Positions 1 to 13,500 of a DNA stretch of 64,000 bases are shown here, one piece after another (the first letter of the stretch is position 1; every line of letters starts with the position of its first letter). This stretch comes from Spisula solida. Taxonomy: Eukaryota; Mollusca; Bivalvia; Venerida; Mactridae. The position numbers and the translations under genes are program-made. The notes beneath the pieces were generated by a model, which did no database searches, was not told where the DNA came from, and saw only the letters and a program-made list of their open reading frames with translations. The stretch covers positions 53,241,401 to 53,305,400 of the forward strand of contig OX365948.1 in NCBI GenBank assembly GCA_947247005.1, written 5' to 3'.

Positions 1-2580
1 TTGACAAGGTCACAGCTTTCGTGATCACTCTAAATTGTCCGTTTGTCAATCGTCTGTCCACTATTCAGGCTTGTGCGTATACACTAAAATGAGGTCACAA
101 TTTTGGCCTAATCAAAGCTCCGATATGACTTAATTAAACGGGAGCATGAAATGAATGCATTGAGTAGTGTTGACATATCGAAAAAGAAGGCATGGAATAA
201 GATTGTATTATTATAGCTCTTAGAGGTCAGCTGATTATTAATTATAAAATATTTTCAATTTGATATTATCGAAAGCGATTATATAAAAATAGCTGTTACA
301 CTACTATGAAATGTTCATTGTTGTATCCCTACGTTGTATTGCAATCAATTGATGATATGCATGTTAGTTACTAATTAGTACTAGTACAGTCATGTACTTC
401 AAGGGGAACTAAGCTTCACTTTAGTTTTATTGATTTTCAAAGTTAATTCCAAGCTGAGTCGAGCATCTAAGAGACTAATAACCCTATGTGTTTTTAGTTG
501 TGTAAGTTTTTTCTATGATGTTTTCCCTATATTGTGGAAGGGAATCAATTTTATACTAAATTTCTACATTGCATAGTTTATGTTAAAGCTCAAACAAATC
601 TTGTCCCCTTCTCTTTACAGCAATTAATTTAACAGTTGGGGTCCATTGCCTAAGCCTTTATTCAGTTGCCTCCCGTTCATTTAAATATAGAAGGCATGGA
701 TTACCTCCCGTGGAAAGCGCTACGTAGCGCTCGCTCATATTAACGGCCTCTTGATTTCCCCTCTATACTTTTATCTTTGTCTTTGTTTCGTAAGTGGGAA
801 GTTTTACAATTATGTAAGATGTGTACCAAAAACACTACTATAGTGAGAAAGGCGGGAAATTTTGGTATAATCCACAAAGGTGGTTTAATCAGATGTGTTC
901 GCTTTATCATAGTGATGTTTTGAGGATAATACTGACCTTATCTGTTTACTTTTAAATTAGTGATTTGTGAAACCAATTTCGCAACAGTTGACCAAACCGA
1001 TTAATGTTTGTAAATAGCACGTTAACCTGGGCGCACTATAGTAAATTAAATGATCGATTGAGGACTTTTCGTGGAAATTGTTACATTTTGCGTAAGAAAC
1101 TTGTAATAGAATCTGTATTCTTACTGTATATAATTGTGAATACATGTACTGTAAAAAACCGCATTCAATTTGTTAATATTTATTATATACGACTATGAGG
1201 TATTTATATAATCTGCAATGTTTTTACCTAAATTCGGATTTTTTTATAAATTGAGAAGTCTTAAATGCTTTGTAAATGAGAAAGTACTCGTCCCCTACCT
1301 GTTTTGGTGTGGGTTCTGGTAATGTCTGCCGTTCTCGACTTGATGGAGCAACTAAACTCGTATTCTGCTCCCGTAAGTCTGCCATTTTGGCCGTCATTCG
1401 TTTCGGTTACTTTGGACAATGTATGTTTAATCCTTCCTTTAATTTGTACTCTCTCATCAATGCAAGCCATATATTCAACCCATGTTTCCATGTCAAACCC
1501 CTAGTTCTATCGGTTCACGAAAATATAGTTAAATAATTTCATATTTGATAAATTCATAAATGTAACATATTGGCACCGTGCCATGTAAAAAAATTCCACA
1601 GTTCCGAATATAAATTCATGAATTCACACTTTTCTATTACATTTATACATGTATGTCCATAGAATCACATGTATAGTATAACAAAGTCAGGTAATAAATC
1701 AAGTCTTGAAGTTCATTAGATAAATTAACATTTACGTAAATGTCAACATTTAGTGCCACAGTTTACAATGAATTTGGTGAATTCATGAATTCTCACTTTT
1801 CTATTATGTCAATACATGTCAACCTGGTGACAATGCAACATTAAACAGTTAAAATATATAATATGTATAATCGAGTATTTTGAAAATCTTAAATCCCACC
1901 GAGTGATTAAATCAATGAATTCTCACTTTTCTATTACGTTGATATGATAGATGTAGACTACTGTACCGCTGTCATATAATAAACTACACTTCTGCAAACA
2001 AATGCAGGATTCTCAAATTCACACTTTTCTATTTCATTAATACATATATATGTCCACAGTGTCACCTCATGTACAGTTATAAACTTGGGAGTATAATCAG
2101 GAACTTTTTAAACCATTTTCACCAATTCCACTTCTATTTTAATATTCAAACGTAATAATTTATCTCCATCGAAGAAGAGTACATGCATGTCTTACAGTCA
2201 AAACTCACTTTAACAAGTACTGGCAGTATAGCTTTACTGTAGTTCTCAGTTCTCTCAAACCTAATATCTGCCTTGGTTCAATAAGTTAATATAGTCGACT
2301 AACAAAGTCAGGCTCTTGGTGTATGTTACGAGAAGCTGTTATTAATAATAGATGGCAAGCTTTCACTGATGTGTTGCCGGTAATAAATGTGTGTCGTCCT
2401 TACTGGCTATGCTTCACTGAACAAGCTGTTTCGTTATTTATGATTTTGAGAACAATAGTTCTTATAATTACTTTCATTGTTAAAATCATGTTTTGTTATA
2501 TTTTGGTACTCGGATGATAATTATTGGTAAATTGTCCTTATATGGAAATGGAAATTTTATGTGTCCCACATTCTATTAAC

Positions 2581-2800
2581 ATAATCACTGTATGACTTAA
2601 TGGGATACTTTACAATTCAACTTGTATGACTTATTGCGATCAAGAACATCTGTGATTTCTGGTTACTGTATGGCTTATTGGGATACTGTACAATTCAACC
2701 TGTATGACTTGTGGCGAGCAAAAGCATCTGTGATTTCCAGTCACTGTATGACTTATTGGGAGACTACATAATTCACTGTGTATGACTTGTTGACTCATTT
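2581..2800. repeat. 78-bp satellite, nearly three units, with right TIR
   Basis: The anchor 'actgtatg' recurs at 2587, 2665 and 2743. It ends with 'catttatacactgtg', the inverted end of the CACAGTG elements; no left end was found. Confidence 0.82.
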
Positions 2801-4877
2801 ATACACTGTGATGTCCTATGATTGCATACCTGAGAGAATCAAAAGCCAATGTGCAGTGGCTGCCAGCAGCGCTTAGAGTAACAGACGACTTGTAATTCAA
2901 TGATCGGAGGGTAATTAAGTGTACAGTCGGTTGAAGGGTCGCATGTCTGAAAATATACTTCTTTAAATTTAATAAACCACTGGCCCAATTTCTATGAAAT
3001 TTCACATTGTATTTTGTACCAAGCCTCGGGTTGTGTATTATAATTGTCGTATGATTTCTGCTGGAGTTATGGCCCCTTTTGGGAAACATGTTTTTGTGTC
3101 AAATTAAACCATCTTGTCGGTGTGTGACATTATTGATTAATTTTCTAATGATTCTCTGCTATACTTGATCTTACTAATTAGCAAGATTAGTAAAATTAAG
3201 TTGATTAACCCCTAGATAGTTAATTGATAAAAAGTTTATGCTATAACACTGACAGTACCCTTGTTGAATTCATTTGTTAGATCAAATTAAAACAAGCGCT
3301 TTTGTTGCGCAGAAGGCTTTTGATTCATATTCTACGGTTTTGATCAGTTTTGATCATTTTAGCTTATATAGAATGTCAGCGCATCTCCTGGGGGTAGTTA
3401 AACACCAAAGCTTTCAAACCACGGTTTCAGATTATTATTTGGATAAAACAGAACACCGCATGTTAACAAACAGGCTCTGTTGTTTCTCTTGTTGTTTCTC
3501 TTGTTTGGTACATGTGTGGGTGACCCAGTGTGTTTGATCCTTGGTGGAAATATTATGTTAATATAAATTAAATACCATCGTGTATCTGGGAGTGCTGACA
3601 TCAAACTTTTGGGTACATCACAAATCACTTTATTTTCCGGTGATCTTTATTTAGCGATTTTGCATAATTATATTATGTGGGATCTTTATATTTCGTGAAT
3701 TTTGATCAATAAGACATCAAACTATTTATGGGTCCGAAGCTCTTCTGTACATGGATTTATAGATTTATGAATTTACGTCTATTATGAACTCAATTCACGA
3801 TTAATAGCAAAAATATAAACATTGCAAATAAAACCGAACATACAGTACCTGAAGTTGATAGTTCTATAATCCAATGATCACCCGATCTATTTTATATGAA
3901 GCTAAAATTACCTTTATAGATCTTTTACTGTAAAATTATTAATATTAGTGGTAGATTAACTTTTGTTAATTTCGCAGATGAAATAAATTGCAAAATTAAA
4001 TCCGTTATGGATCTCAAAAGCATGTAACATTATGAGATTTCTCTTTCAATATTTTAAACCACCAAATTACCATCTTACCAAAATCTGCAAAATTTAATAC
4101 CTACAAAAATTATTGAATTTACAGTAGCTCATTGTTTTAAAGAGCCATTGATCTTGAAACTCAAAATAGCAAGAAGGTGACCAAAGGGTCCTAGGTAGCT
4201 CACACAATGGCTGGTAAGCAACCGAGGGACCTTAATTTCAACCCATTGAACTGTATTTCCATTTCGTCCTCCCTCAGCAGTAAAATTCTCAAAAAATTCT
4301 CATAAACCTAAAAATAATAAACTTTGGCCTAAGTGCATGACTCACATGTGCTATAGACATTCATTGTTGCTTTGTTCTTGAAAGTTTCATAATTTGACAA
4401 ATTAATCATGCTATTATTTGATTATTTTTGGAAGCCTTCATATTGTGATCTGAGTTTATTGGATATTTCTAAGAAATGCTAAGGAAAGTTTTTAATGCTA
4501 TTGTTAACAATATATTGTTGATTGGCCCTATAGATCCTCAAACTTTACGTGGAGGTTGGTCAGCAAGTTCAAGCCTGTGCTTAGCATTACTTGGCAAAGC
4601 AAAATGATTGGTAGGCCCGGCCTAATGGCAGCAGTAATGGCTACCCTACTAACTGTGTACCAAATATAGAATTCGACCACTGAGGGTTCATGAAACTGTT
4701 ATTATGTTATTATTGTAAATAATGAAGTATGTAAGATATATAAGAATCAACATATCACTTATGAGATTGGTTTAATTACACCATTGGGAATCAGTGCTGG
4801 GTTTTATTACTGGTCACAGTTTATGGCGGAAGAAACGGTTAGCATATGGTCTACCAGAAGGAAGGTGTTGATAATAG

Positions 4878-5181
4878 GAGGGGTGATCACAAAAAGTCCC
4901 AAGGATGTGAGGGGTGATCACAAAAACTTCCCAGGATGTGAGGGGTAGTCACAAAAAATTCCCAGAATATACAAAAAGTACAAGAATATATGAGGGGTGA
5001 TCACAAAAAGTTCTCGTAAAATATGAGGGGTGCTCGCAAAAAGTTTCCGTAATGTATGAGTTGTGATCAAAAAAGGTTCCCCGAATATACAAGGGGTGAT
5101 CACTAAAAGCTCTTGTAATATATGAGGGGTGATCACAAAAAGTTTCCGTAATATACAAGGAGTGATCACAAAAGTTCCGGG
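4878..5181. repeat. 33-35 bp minisatellite, about nine copies
   Basis: The unit is 'gaggggtgatcacaaaaagt' plus a variable 'tcccgtaatatat' part. Copies diverge by 10-20%. The period of about 33 causes artefactual minus-strand ORFs with 11-residue repeats. Confidence 0.9.
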
Positions 5182-6295
5182 AAAAGTGTTCGGAAATATT
5201 TATATACATGTTTTACTGGGGCTGACATGCTAAGTCTTAAATTACATAATTTACAGTGTTATCTATTCTGTTTATATTTGCATAGAAGCCATAGATTATA
5301 ACTGTTACTATAATATTCAAAGTATTCAGAAAATAGAAAAAAAACAAGCCTATCATATTGAGTTCTTATAAATTTTGAATGAGGTCCTCATATTTCTGAA
5401 AATTAACATGGTTTGTTAACAGCTAGAACTTACAAGCATTTTGCTGTTTTATGTTCATTATTGTCCATGAACTGTTTATAGTAACCTAAAAAATGATTTC
5501 TTTATGTTTAAACTTGTCTCATAAATTCATTAGTTAAAATGTGATATATTTCATTATTTTTAGGTGTTCTATATATTTAAGAAAAGGAATAAGAAAATAT
5601 GTGGTATAACGACTCACTAATTTAATAACAGTTTGGAGTTCTGATTAATTTAAATTAACGGATAATTAAAAAAACGTCAAAAGAACTATCTGTTGTAAAT
5701 AAAAGCTACACAGCGGCTTTTGAGTATGTCATTTTTTTTATTCTGTTACCAGATCCTAAGTCAGTGTTTAACTTTGCCAATGTATATATTTACTGGTTTA
5801 TGTATTAACTGCCATGTATGGAATTACATCTGCATGATGTGAGGTCTGACTGTGGTCGATATGCCAAATATTATAACATTGTTCTTTGTATTGATACTTT
5901 TACATGCAAAATTGTAGGTCATGTTAGAATTGTCTAATTTTGTATGGGTACTTTCTACTTAAAATTTGTATATAATGCTGTAGTCAAGTATATAATTCAT
6001 ATGCACCGTCATTGAATCATCGTTAATTATAGAACAATGGATGTATTGTTTACAATGTTCTCAACCTATGTCATATGTTGCGTACTTTGGATAAATAATT
6101 AATAACTTTGTCATGCTAACGCGTGTTGCCTGGATATACTGTCCATAGTTTCTGGAGACTTTAATATTGAAAGGTCCCGCATCATAAAATCATGATCAAT
6201 TATGCTGATTTCATTATTGTCCCCTCCCTAGGGATCTGGCACCTGTGTTTACGACTAGAACACTTGTATTTCTACGCAGCAAGAAATCTTTCATA

Positions 6296-6503
6296 TACTG
6301 TAAACCAAGAAATTAGTTTTTCACAATTTTATTTCACGAGTGGTAAGAGTTTCACGAAATTAAGTCAACGTGAAAATGCTAAAAACTTTAATATGGACAT
6401 TGCTGGAAACCTAAAAAATGCGAAAATTTGTAATCGCGAATATGCCGACAATTAGCAAAATGCGAAAGTTAGTATTCGCGAAAGTAAATTGGTTTACTGT
6501 AAT
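6296..6503. mobile_element. Short inverted-repeat element TGTAAACCAA
   Basis: 'tactgtaaaccaagaaatta' on the left and 'ttggtttactgta' on the right, with 'cgcgaa' words mirrored inside. Related in style to 41566-42408. Confidence 0.6.
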
Positions 6504-6903
6504 ATAATTTCCATACATCAGTTATTGCATTATATATAATAATTATGCTTGCTGTTTTCAAATCGTAAAAAAAATGTACCATGAGACATATTATTCAATT
6601 TGATAATCCGCAAATTTGAAATTCAATATTATGCTATTGATCATCTGATGTCTGTCTGTGACAGGATTGTTGGGTAAAATCGGACATGAACTCCATCATT
6701 TATATGGCTTCCAAGGTGCACAAAAAAGAACAGAAAAAAAAGAAAAACCATTGACCTGACAGTAAAATTCACAATAGCAAACATAAATCTGAACAAGAAA
6801 TTGCTGATTAGCAACAAAAACACCAGCACTCCAAACTCTGATAGCCTGTTGCTTCTGAGTCAGTGACAAACATAAACGGAGTGAGAGTCATGTATGCAAT
6901 ACA

Positions 6904-7265
6904 ATCACAACATATAAACCTAATCACTGTATCATTTCATGCGATGCTATATAAAATTTAATAAACTTGTATGACTTATTGTGAGCAAAAGCACCTGTAT
7001 TTTCCAATCACTGTATGACTTATTGTGAGCAAAAGCACCTGTATTTTCCAATCAGTATATGACTTATTGTGAGCAAAAGCACCTGTATTTTCCAATCACT
7101 GTATGACTTATTGTGAGCAAAAGCACCTGTATTTTCCAATCAATGTATGACTTATTGTGAGCAAAAGCACCTGTAACTTCCTGTCACTGTATGACGTATT
7201 GTGAGAATATACAATTCAATGTGACTTCTTGTGATTACCAGAATTTAACTTGCTTATACACTGTG
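6904..7265. mobile_element. CACAGTG-type element with a 44-bp satellite variant
   Basis: Left 'cacaacatataaacctaatc', right 'gcttatacactgtg'. Inside are about five units of 44 bp ('tgtatgacttattgtgagca', 'aaagcacctgtattttccaa', 'tcac'), starting at 6968 and 7012. This is about half of the 78-bp unit. Confidence 0.82.
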
Positions 7266-7416
7266 ATAACACCTTACTCCGACAGACCTTGGCCTCTGTC
7301 AGTCAAACATAACCCGAGTAAGAGTCTGACATGCTACATGAATAGCTCACAATTTACAATCCACATGAAATAAAAATGGTACACATGTCAATGAGTTGTC
7401 TCTTGTTTATTTCCAG

Positions 7417-7588
7417 AGAGAAGTTAAAGCTTGAGGCAGAGCAGCAGCAACAGACAGCCGATATACGGATATGTCAGGGTGAGGTCCAGATGCTGGAGAA
7501 AGAACTCAACAGTGTAACAGGTACCTTACATCAACTAGAAACACAAAAGATAGAAGCACAAAAAGTCCTTGATGAATTAGATGAGAAG
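7417..7588 (+). CDS. EPS15: EPS15 exon a: coiled coil
   Basis: Acceptor 'ttccag' ends at 7416 and donor 'gtgaga' begins at 7589. The exon starts with the third base of a split codon and ends at a codon boundary. It encodes residues 1-57 of the visible protein, beginning EKLKLEAEQQQQ. 'ADIRICQGEVQ' and 'VLDELDEK' closely resemble the central coiled coil of EPS15. Charged and leucine heptads fit a long parallel coiled coil used for dimer and tetramer formation. A satellite-bearing element ends about 150 bp upstream. Confidence 0.93.
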
Positions 7589-10500
7589 GTGAGAAATTTT
7601 GTCATTTTTTTAGGCCTAAAATAAAATGTTCGTCCCCCCCCCCCCCCCCCCCCCCTTTCTACCTAACCACCAAAAGTGCTTCAACCTGAAAAATTTGATT
7701 GAACAACTAAAAAAAATGTAGGGTGGGAGAAAATTAGCGAAAGTAATTGTTAAATATAAAATACTTTCCTACCCTACCTACCCAACTCATGACACGTGTC
7801 ACCTGAGGGGAACCAAAACAATAGTTTATTTTAGGCCTTTATACAATTACTGAGGATTATAGTGTTGAAAAGCAATTTTCGAATATAATTTGTTTTCTAT
7901 TTTAGTTTTTTAAATCAAATTTGGGAAGTCTGGCTGAAATTATATAACCTAGACAAAAACCATGATTGTTGAAGCAGTCAATGGAAAGACATGAAAACAT
8001 ATTCTTTATGCACCAGTCAGTATTATGCCCACCCGGGGGGGATACAGGGGGAATTAGACAGACGAATCTTCCCGACAGGTGAGAATTTGGTAACCTTATC
8101 GACTCCGAGTCCCTGGAAATAGACCTTGGTCCGGGAATTTCAACACCACGAAAGACGACATCGATACTTTATACATGTTTTTATTGTACCTGGATGAAAA
8201 ACTACGCCCCGCAATGGGGAATTAGACAGTAAGATCAAAAAATCGAAATTGTCTTATTCCCCCTAGATTGCCCAATTTTCTGTATATTCACAAAGGAGCC
8301 GCAGTACCAATTTATTGCAATATTTTGCAATACCGTGGTCATTGAACTAATAAAGCAATATTTGTGAATTTCTGATCTATAAATGACTGGTTTTTGTTCA
8401 ACTAGGGAACAACTTCCTATGTTAATCAGGGGCGAAAAACGTCAAAGAATGTCTTAAGTGAATTTGTTTTGTGAGAGGGATAAAGAAAAGTACCGTATTG
8501 TTTTCTTGTCAATAATCGTTAGAGTCATTTAGTCTGGTTCCCTGCTGTACATTTAAAACGGTTTTAAACCCATAAAGAGTTGGTTCCCAGTAGCGGATGT
8601 ACATTATTCATATAATAGAGTTGATTATTTTTGCCATTACTACAAAAATATGTTCATATTAGGTTAACTTAAGAAAATGACTCTTGGAAATTGGGACCCT
8701 CATATTCTGTGATAGTTTCATTACAACTGTCATTTAGCGAGGCGAGGGACTTAACTATGTTTTATTACTCTACTAACACTGTGTAATAATCAAACTTTTG
8801 CTGAAAAACGTGTCACTTATGGTGAGTGCCTTGGATGCTAACTACGTAAGTTGCTAACTAGGTCACTCGTTTTCCCTTGATAATGAAACTAGTAGACAAC
8901 TATTCTACGAGCAGCATTCCTCAAGGACAAGTCTCAAAGACTTCATTCATGCATTTGTCAACAATTGGTTTCCTTTTTGTGTAGTTTAAGATTTGAAATT
9001 GCAATTTAATGAAATACTATTCAGGCATAATTTAGTATACTGACTGGAACCTGCATCATGTTGACAATCAAGCCTCAAAGTGTCCGATTGTATGAAATAA
9101 TAAAATGTATCTTTCACACTTTATCCAGCACGAAAGTAATCAGTGCTATCTTTCACACTTTATCCAGCACGAACGTAATTAGTGCTATCTTTCACACCTT
9201 TTCCTGCACGATTGATGCAATCTGATCGTCTTCTAGAGGACCGATAATTGTTCATAGATTTAGTTTATTCTTTGGTTGTTTGAATGATTTATATGTATAT
9301 TTTAACTTCTGGGACCAGGACTTAATCTGGTTGGCTGGCTGCATTATAGAAAAGTCGTTTAATTAATACATTATTCAAAAGTATAACAAAAATACTCTGG
9401 TGGCAATTTAAGCCCCATCACTTAACAAAAAGTCACATACAGTCGGTTGCATAATTATTACTGTAAAATCCCAAGTAAAAGTCGCGGTCGTGTATTGCAC
9501 GCAGGTAGGCACTATTGTATCCATATTGGTTTGCTGCCTCAGGTTCTGTATATACATATACCCCATAATTTTTCATTTTCAGAAATCAGATTTGGAAACA
9601 AGTGTTCGAGATGTTAAGGAGAAATGTGACGAGGAACAAAAACAAGTGAGTGGATCTAAGTACACATGTACTCGGGGCTCTTCTTGACAAACATTTTAAA
9701 TCTGAAACTCAGTTTTTAATGAACACAGCTTATGTTTTCTCATAACTATGTATGTTTATTATATGATCATCAGTGAAAAATAAACTGCTGATCTAATGTT
9801 TCAAAACATTGAAAATACTTTGTTATTTCGCTGCCATGAAAATAACATTGTTCAATAATAATAATATGATAACAATGACAAAAGACTTTATTAAAAAAGT
9901 CAACACAGTTGGGCATGCCCAGTCTGTCCTATGAGCTTCTTTAAGACTCTAATGTTCCTGTACAATACAAAAAAGAAATTCAACGTCAATAGCATAAGGC
10001 ATATCGTTGCCTTGAGACCTCTAATTTCAACTTGATTTTCTAATTAAGCCAATTGATGTAACGTTTTAAAAGAAATTGGAGCATATAATAAACAGAAAAT
10101 TTGTTTATTTTTGGGTGAAATATCGAATTTTAATTCTCTTGTAAACACAGAAAATTGAATTTTGAATTTTCTGATCACTCGGTTAAATGAAATTCTATCT
10201 TACACTAAACTCTCACTCATCAAGAATCCTCTATATGTTTTGTATCATTTTGGTTTATGGTAGTATATAAGCCATGTAGTCTATGTTATGTTACTTTTTT
10301 GGTTTTGCACTATTTTGCACAAAAATGAACAGAGTACTAATTAATTACTAGCTCTTCATGAAAGTGGCCTCTGGTCAAAATGACAAATAAAAATCGCTAA
10401 CTTTCTATCTGTAGTTATTCCTTTGGTTCTACTGATATGTTTTGTTTATGTGTTTTCTTTGTGTGCATAAATAGTAGGGATCCAACAATTTCGGAATAAT

Positions 10501-13500
10501 CATCAAGTCTGGATTTGCTTTACTCCACTAGAAAGAATTGACTAACTTTTCTGCAGAAAATTAAAGTCATTTAATAAGTTATGGTCAAGACGCTTATTTA
10601 AAAGCTGAATTTTAATAATAGAACAATGTTTGAACTGAGTTTTGGTGAAGGGGTGTGTGTGCGCTATAACTTTTCATTCAATCATAAGCCTGTGTCTTGA
10701 TTGACAACACGTAGCTGGTCGATTCATGGAGTGGAAATCATAAAACCATGATTATGTTAAAAAAAGTAAAATGTCCAGGGTTTTCATTATTAACCGATTA
10801 CTTATAGAAAAATTGTTTTATAATACTGTTTTTCGACCAATCGTTTTCTCATTAATAATGCTAAACAAAGGGTCCTGGCCCAATCGGGCGGGTTTTTCCC
10901 TGCCTGTCTGTTATCAATAATAATGAAAAAGTTGATGTAATGATTGGTCTTTCGTATATTTTTTGCTGTGATTATTAGATTGTTTTCTGTTCTATATATT
11001 AGACTGTCCTACACTCCTACGCACCTTGCACCCTTTGTTTGTTTTAATTTCAGATTGACGCACTTAATAACCAGATACAAAATCAACAGAAGTCTGCTTT
11101 GGTAAGAATCTCCAGGACTTATGTATCTGCTCACAGACTTTGACACATTATGTAACATTCCTCAAATTCCCTCAATTATTGTCCATAAACTTTGACACAT
11201 TTTGTAACATCCCTCAAATTCCCTCAATTATTGTCCATAAACTTTAACACATTTTGTAACATCCCTCAAATTCCCTCAATTATTGTCCATAAACTTTGAC
11301 ACATTTTGTAACATTCCTCAAATTCCCTCAATTATTGTCCATATACTTTGACACATTTTGTAACATTCCTCAATTCCCTCAATTATCATCCATGCTCTGT
11401 TCAGCACCTCTATGATTTGTCTATCCATCAGCAATCTAATTCTCAGTACACAGTATCATAATATAATGCAATATAACCTCTCCAGTGCGTCCATCTCTAG
11501 TGCATAACAAACTCTCTATATCAACTCCTTTAAAATTTCCATAAACCAACATTTACTGTAAGTTTAACCCCTGAGGAGCAACAACCTTTAAACGATGGTC
11601 AATATTTGCAGCTCTCGAAGGGTATGACTCGACAGAGTTTGTACTATATATTTAGAAATGAAATTCTTCAAATTATGTCGCCCACCTATTGATTTTGTGC
11701 CGAAGGTCTGGATTGATGTCACAAAGTTTGTCTGCACTAGCTCTCCTTAACCATTGGTCTGATTTCAATGAAACTTCTCTTCACTTAAATACTTGGTACC
11801 ATGCCGGCCTAGTTATGCATATTGTCAGCAATTTTAGATCAGATGAATTTTGCCGGAGTTATGGCCCTTGGTGGGAGACATACATTTATGTGTGAAAAAC
11901 TCTTCTAGTTATCTCCTTTGAAAATTGGCTTTGTTAAGTTTGTACTTTTGAACTAGGTTATATTGGATATACAATTGCCATGAGGTCTGTCATTTATAAC
12001 ATAATTAAAAGTTCTAAGTCAATTTCCAAGCGCTAATTTTGTTAAGGAAAATTTGATATTTCTGTGTAAGTCTTAACAATCTGTCATGTGGGAAGTCTGT
12101 TAGTTTGTGGTATATCATAATTTGATCCCCGAAGGCACTTGTTACCGAACACCTATTTAGTTTTAATGGTTTCTATTATAATTAGGTTAGTAGTTAGACA
12201 AAACTAACATTTTGTTTGTTAAACACTAGTCAATATTGTATTTTAATCCATAATCAATATTTATATGTTACTCCGGGGTTTCATTTGACTCGGGAGTAGG
12301 AGTTTTGACCCTTAAAATTGCCGCAATTTGACACCGAGAGTTTGATTCGAAGGGTCATTTTCTCTTAAAATCGTGGGAATTTTGCCTAAAATGGTAAAAT
12401 TTAGTCAAAAGTATCAAATTGACCCTTCAGGTTGAGAAGCTAGGAGAACCCGTTAATCCGTAGTCTATACATGTCAAACAGTACATTTACAAACTAGTTA
12501 GAACATGATATTCATATGTATTGAAAATGGAGAATAACTAATTGCAAACAGTTTTAAGCATACTACAGAAGGGATAAGGACAGAACGGACGTATTGAGAA
12601 AGGTAGATATGAACTAAATATGATTGGATTGTAGACATATTCCAGCCAAAGTGTCACATTCTAGCCCGTGTAGAACCATTGTGCCAATATTTTGAGAACA
12701 TGGTCCAATATTTTGAGAACATGGTCCAATATTTTGAGAACATGGTCCAATGTTTTGAGAACATGGTCCAATATTTTGAGAACATGGTCCAATATTTTGA
12801 GAACATGGTCCAATATTTTGAGAACATGGTCCAATGTATTGAGAACTAGCTTTGTGTGACTGGCCCTTAACTTGTTTTACAATCAACGCAAATTAAACAA
12901 ACCAAGTTTTCACTATAAATAAATGTTATTCAGTCATATGAAGGTATAATTATATGTGTGCTTACAGGAGACGGACGAAGAATTGAACAAACTACGTATA
13001 GAACTGAGCACATTGAGAGAAGAGGAGAATAAATTAGAACAGAAAGTAGAAACTGGCAAGTCACAACTTGAACAGTTAGCTAAATCACACAAAGATGTTG
13101 TATTACAAGTCAGTCAGGTAGGCAACAATACATTATTTTATAAACACGATATCTGTGACACAAAGTTTAATGCATTTTCTACTTCGGTTTACTTAGGCCT
13201 AAAATAAAATATTGTTTGTTTCCCCATCCCCTACCTACCCGACTAAAAAGGGCCCTACCCAAAATATTTTATTGCCCAAATTGAAAAAATATTTTTTTTA
13301 TTAAAAATTGGAATTGAAAATTTTATTTTTTTGTTTACTAGCTTCTTTCTTACCATTAACTTTAATACTGTTGGTTTTTACCTTAGAGTTAATTCTAAAT
13401 TTCATTATTGTTGGTTTTCACCTTAAAGTTGATTCTAAATAACATTATTTGTATGTCTTAACCAATAACTATCATACTGAAACAATTCCAAAAAAAAATA

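Larger units (their letters stand above)
1..7416. other. Gene-free stretch, probably an EPS15 intron
   Basis: No exon could be supported on either strand. Since the first recognisable EPS15 exon opens in the middle of the coiled coil, this interval is most likely intron, with the EH-domain exons before base 1. It is AT-rich. Contents seen: four loose copies of a block containing 'cacttttctatt' near 1626, 1795, 1926 and 2021; a 78-bp satellite near 2581-2800; a decayed element at about 2810-3105; a 33-bp minisatellite at 4878-5181; a TA-flanked inverted-repeat element at 6296-6503; and a satellite-bearing element at 6904-7265. I see nothing definable in 3110-4870 or 5190-6290. Confidence 0.6.

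Noticed and set aside
1321..1373. Possible plus-strand EPS15 exon ending before 'gtaagt' at about 1373
   Set aside because: No acceptor, and the peptide (AVLDLMEQLNSYSAP) does not fit the expected coiled-coil residues or the phase needed by the exon at 7417.
1261..1491. 76-codon minus-strand ORF beginning METWVEYMACIDERVQ
   Set aside because: Composition looks protein-like and it could be a fragment of a retroelement or gene, but I recognise no domain and see no flanking exons. Not strong enough to annotate.
4918..5209. Overlapping minus-strand ORFs with 11-residue repeats
   Set aside because: Two frames of the same 33-bp minisatellite are open, which indicates repeat composition, not coding.
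11129..11395. CRISPR-like array
   Set aside because: Direct tandem repeats without unique spacers, in a eukaryotic intron. The same applies to the 21-, 33-, 44-, 78- and 81-bp arrays.
12614..12886. 90-codon minus-strand ORF with repeated GPCSQNI
   Set aside because: A 21-bp minisatellite read in one frame; no start context or homologue.
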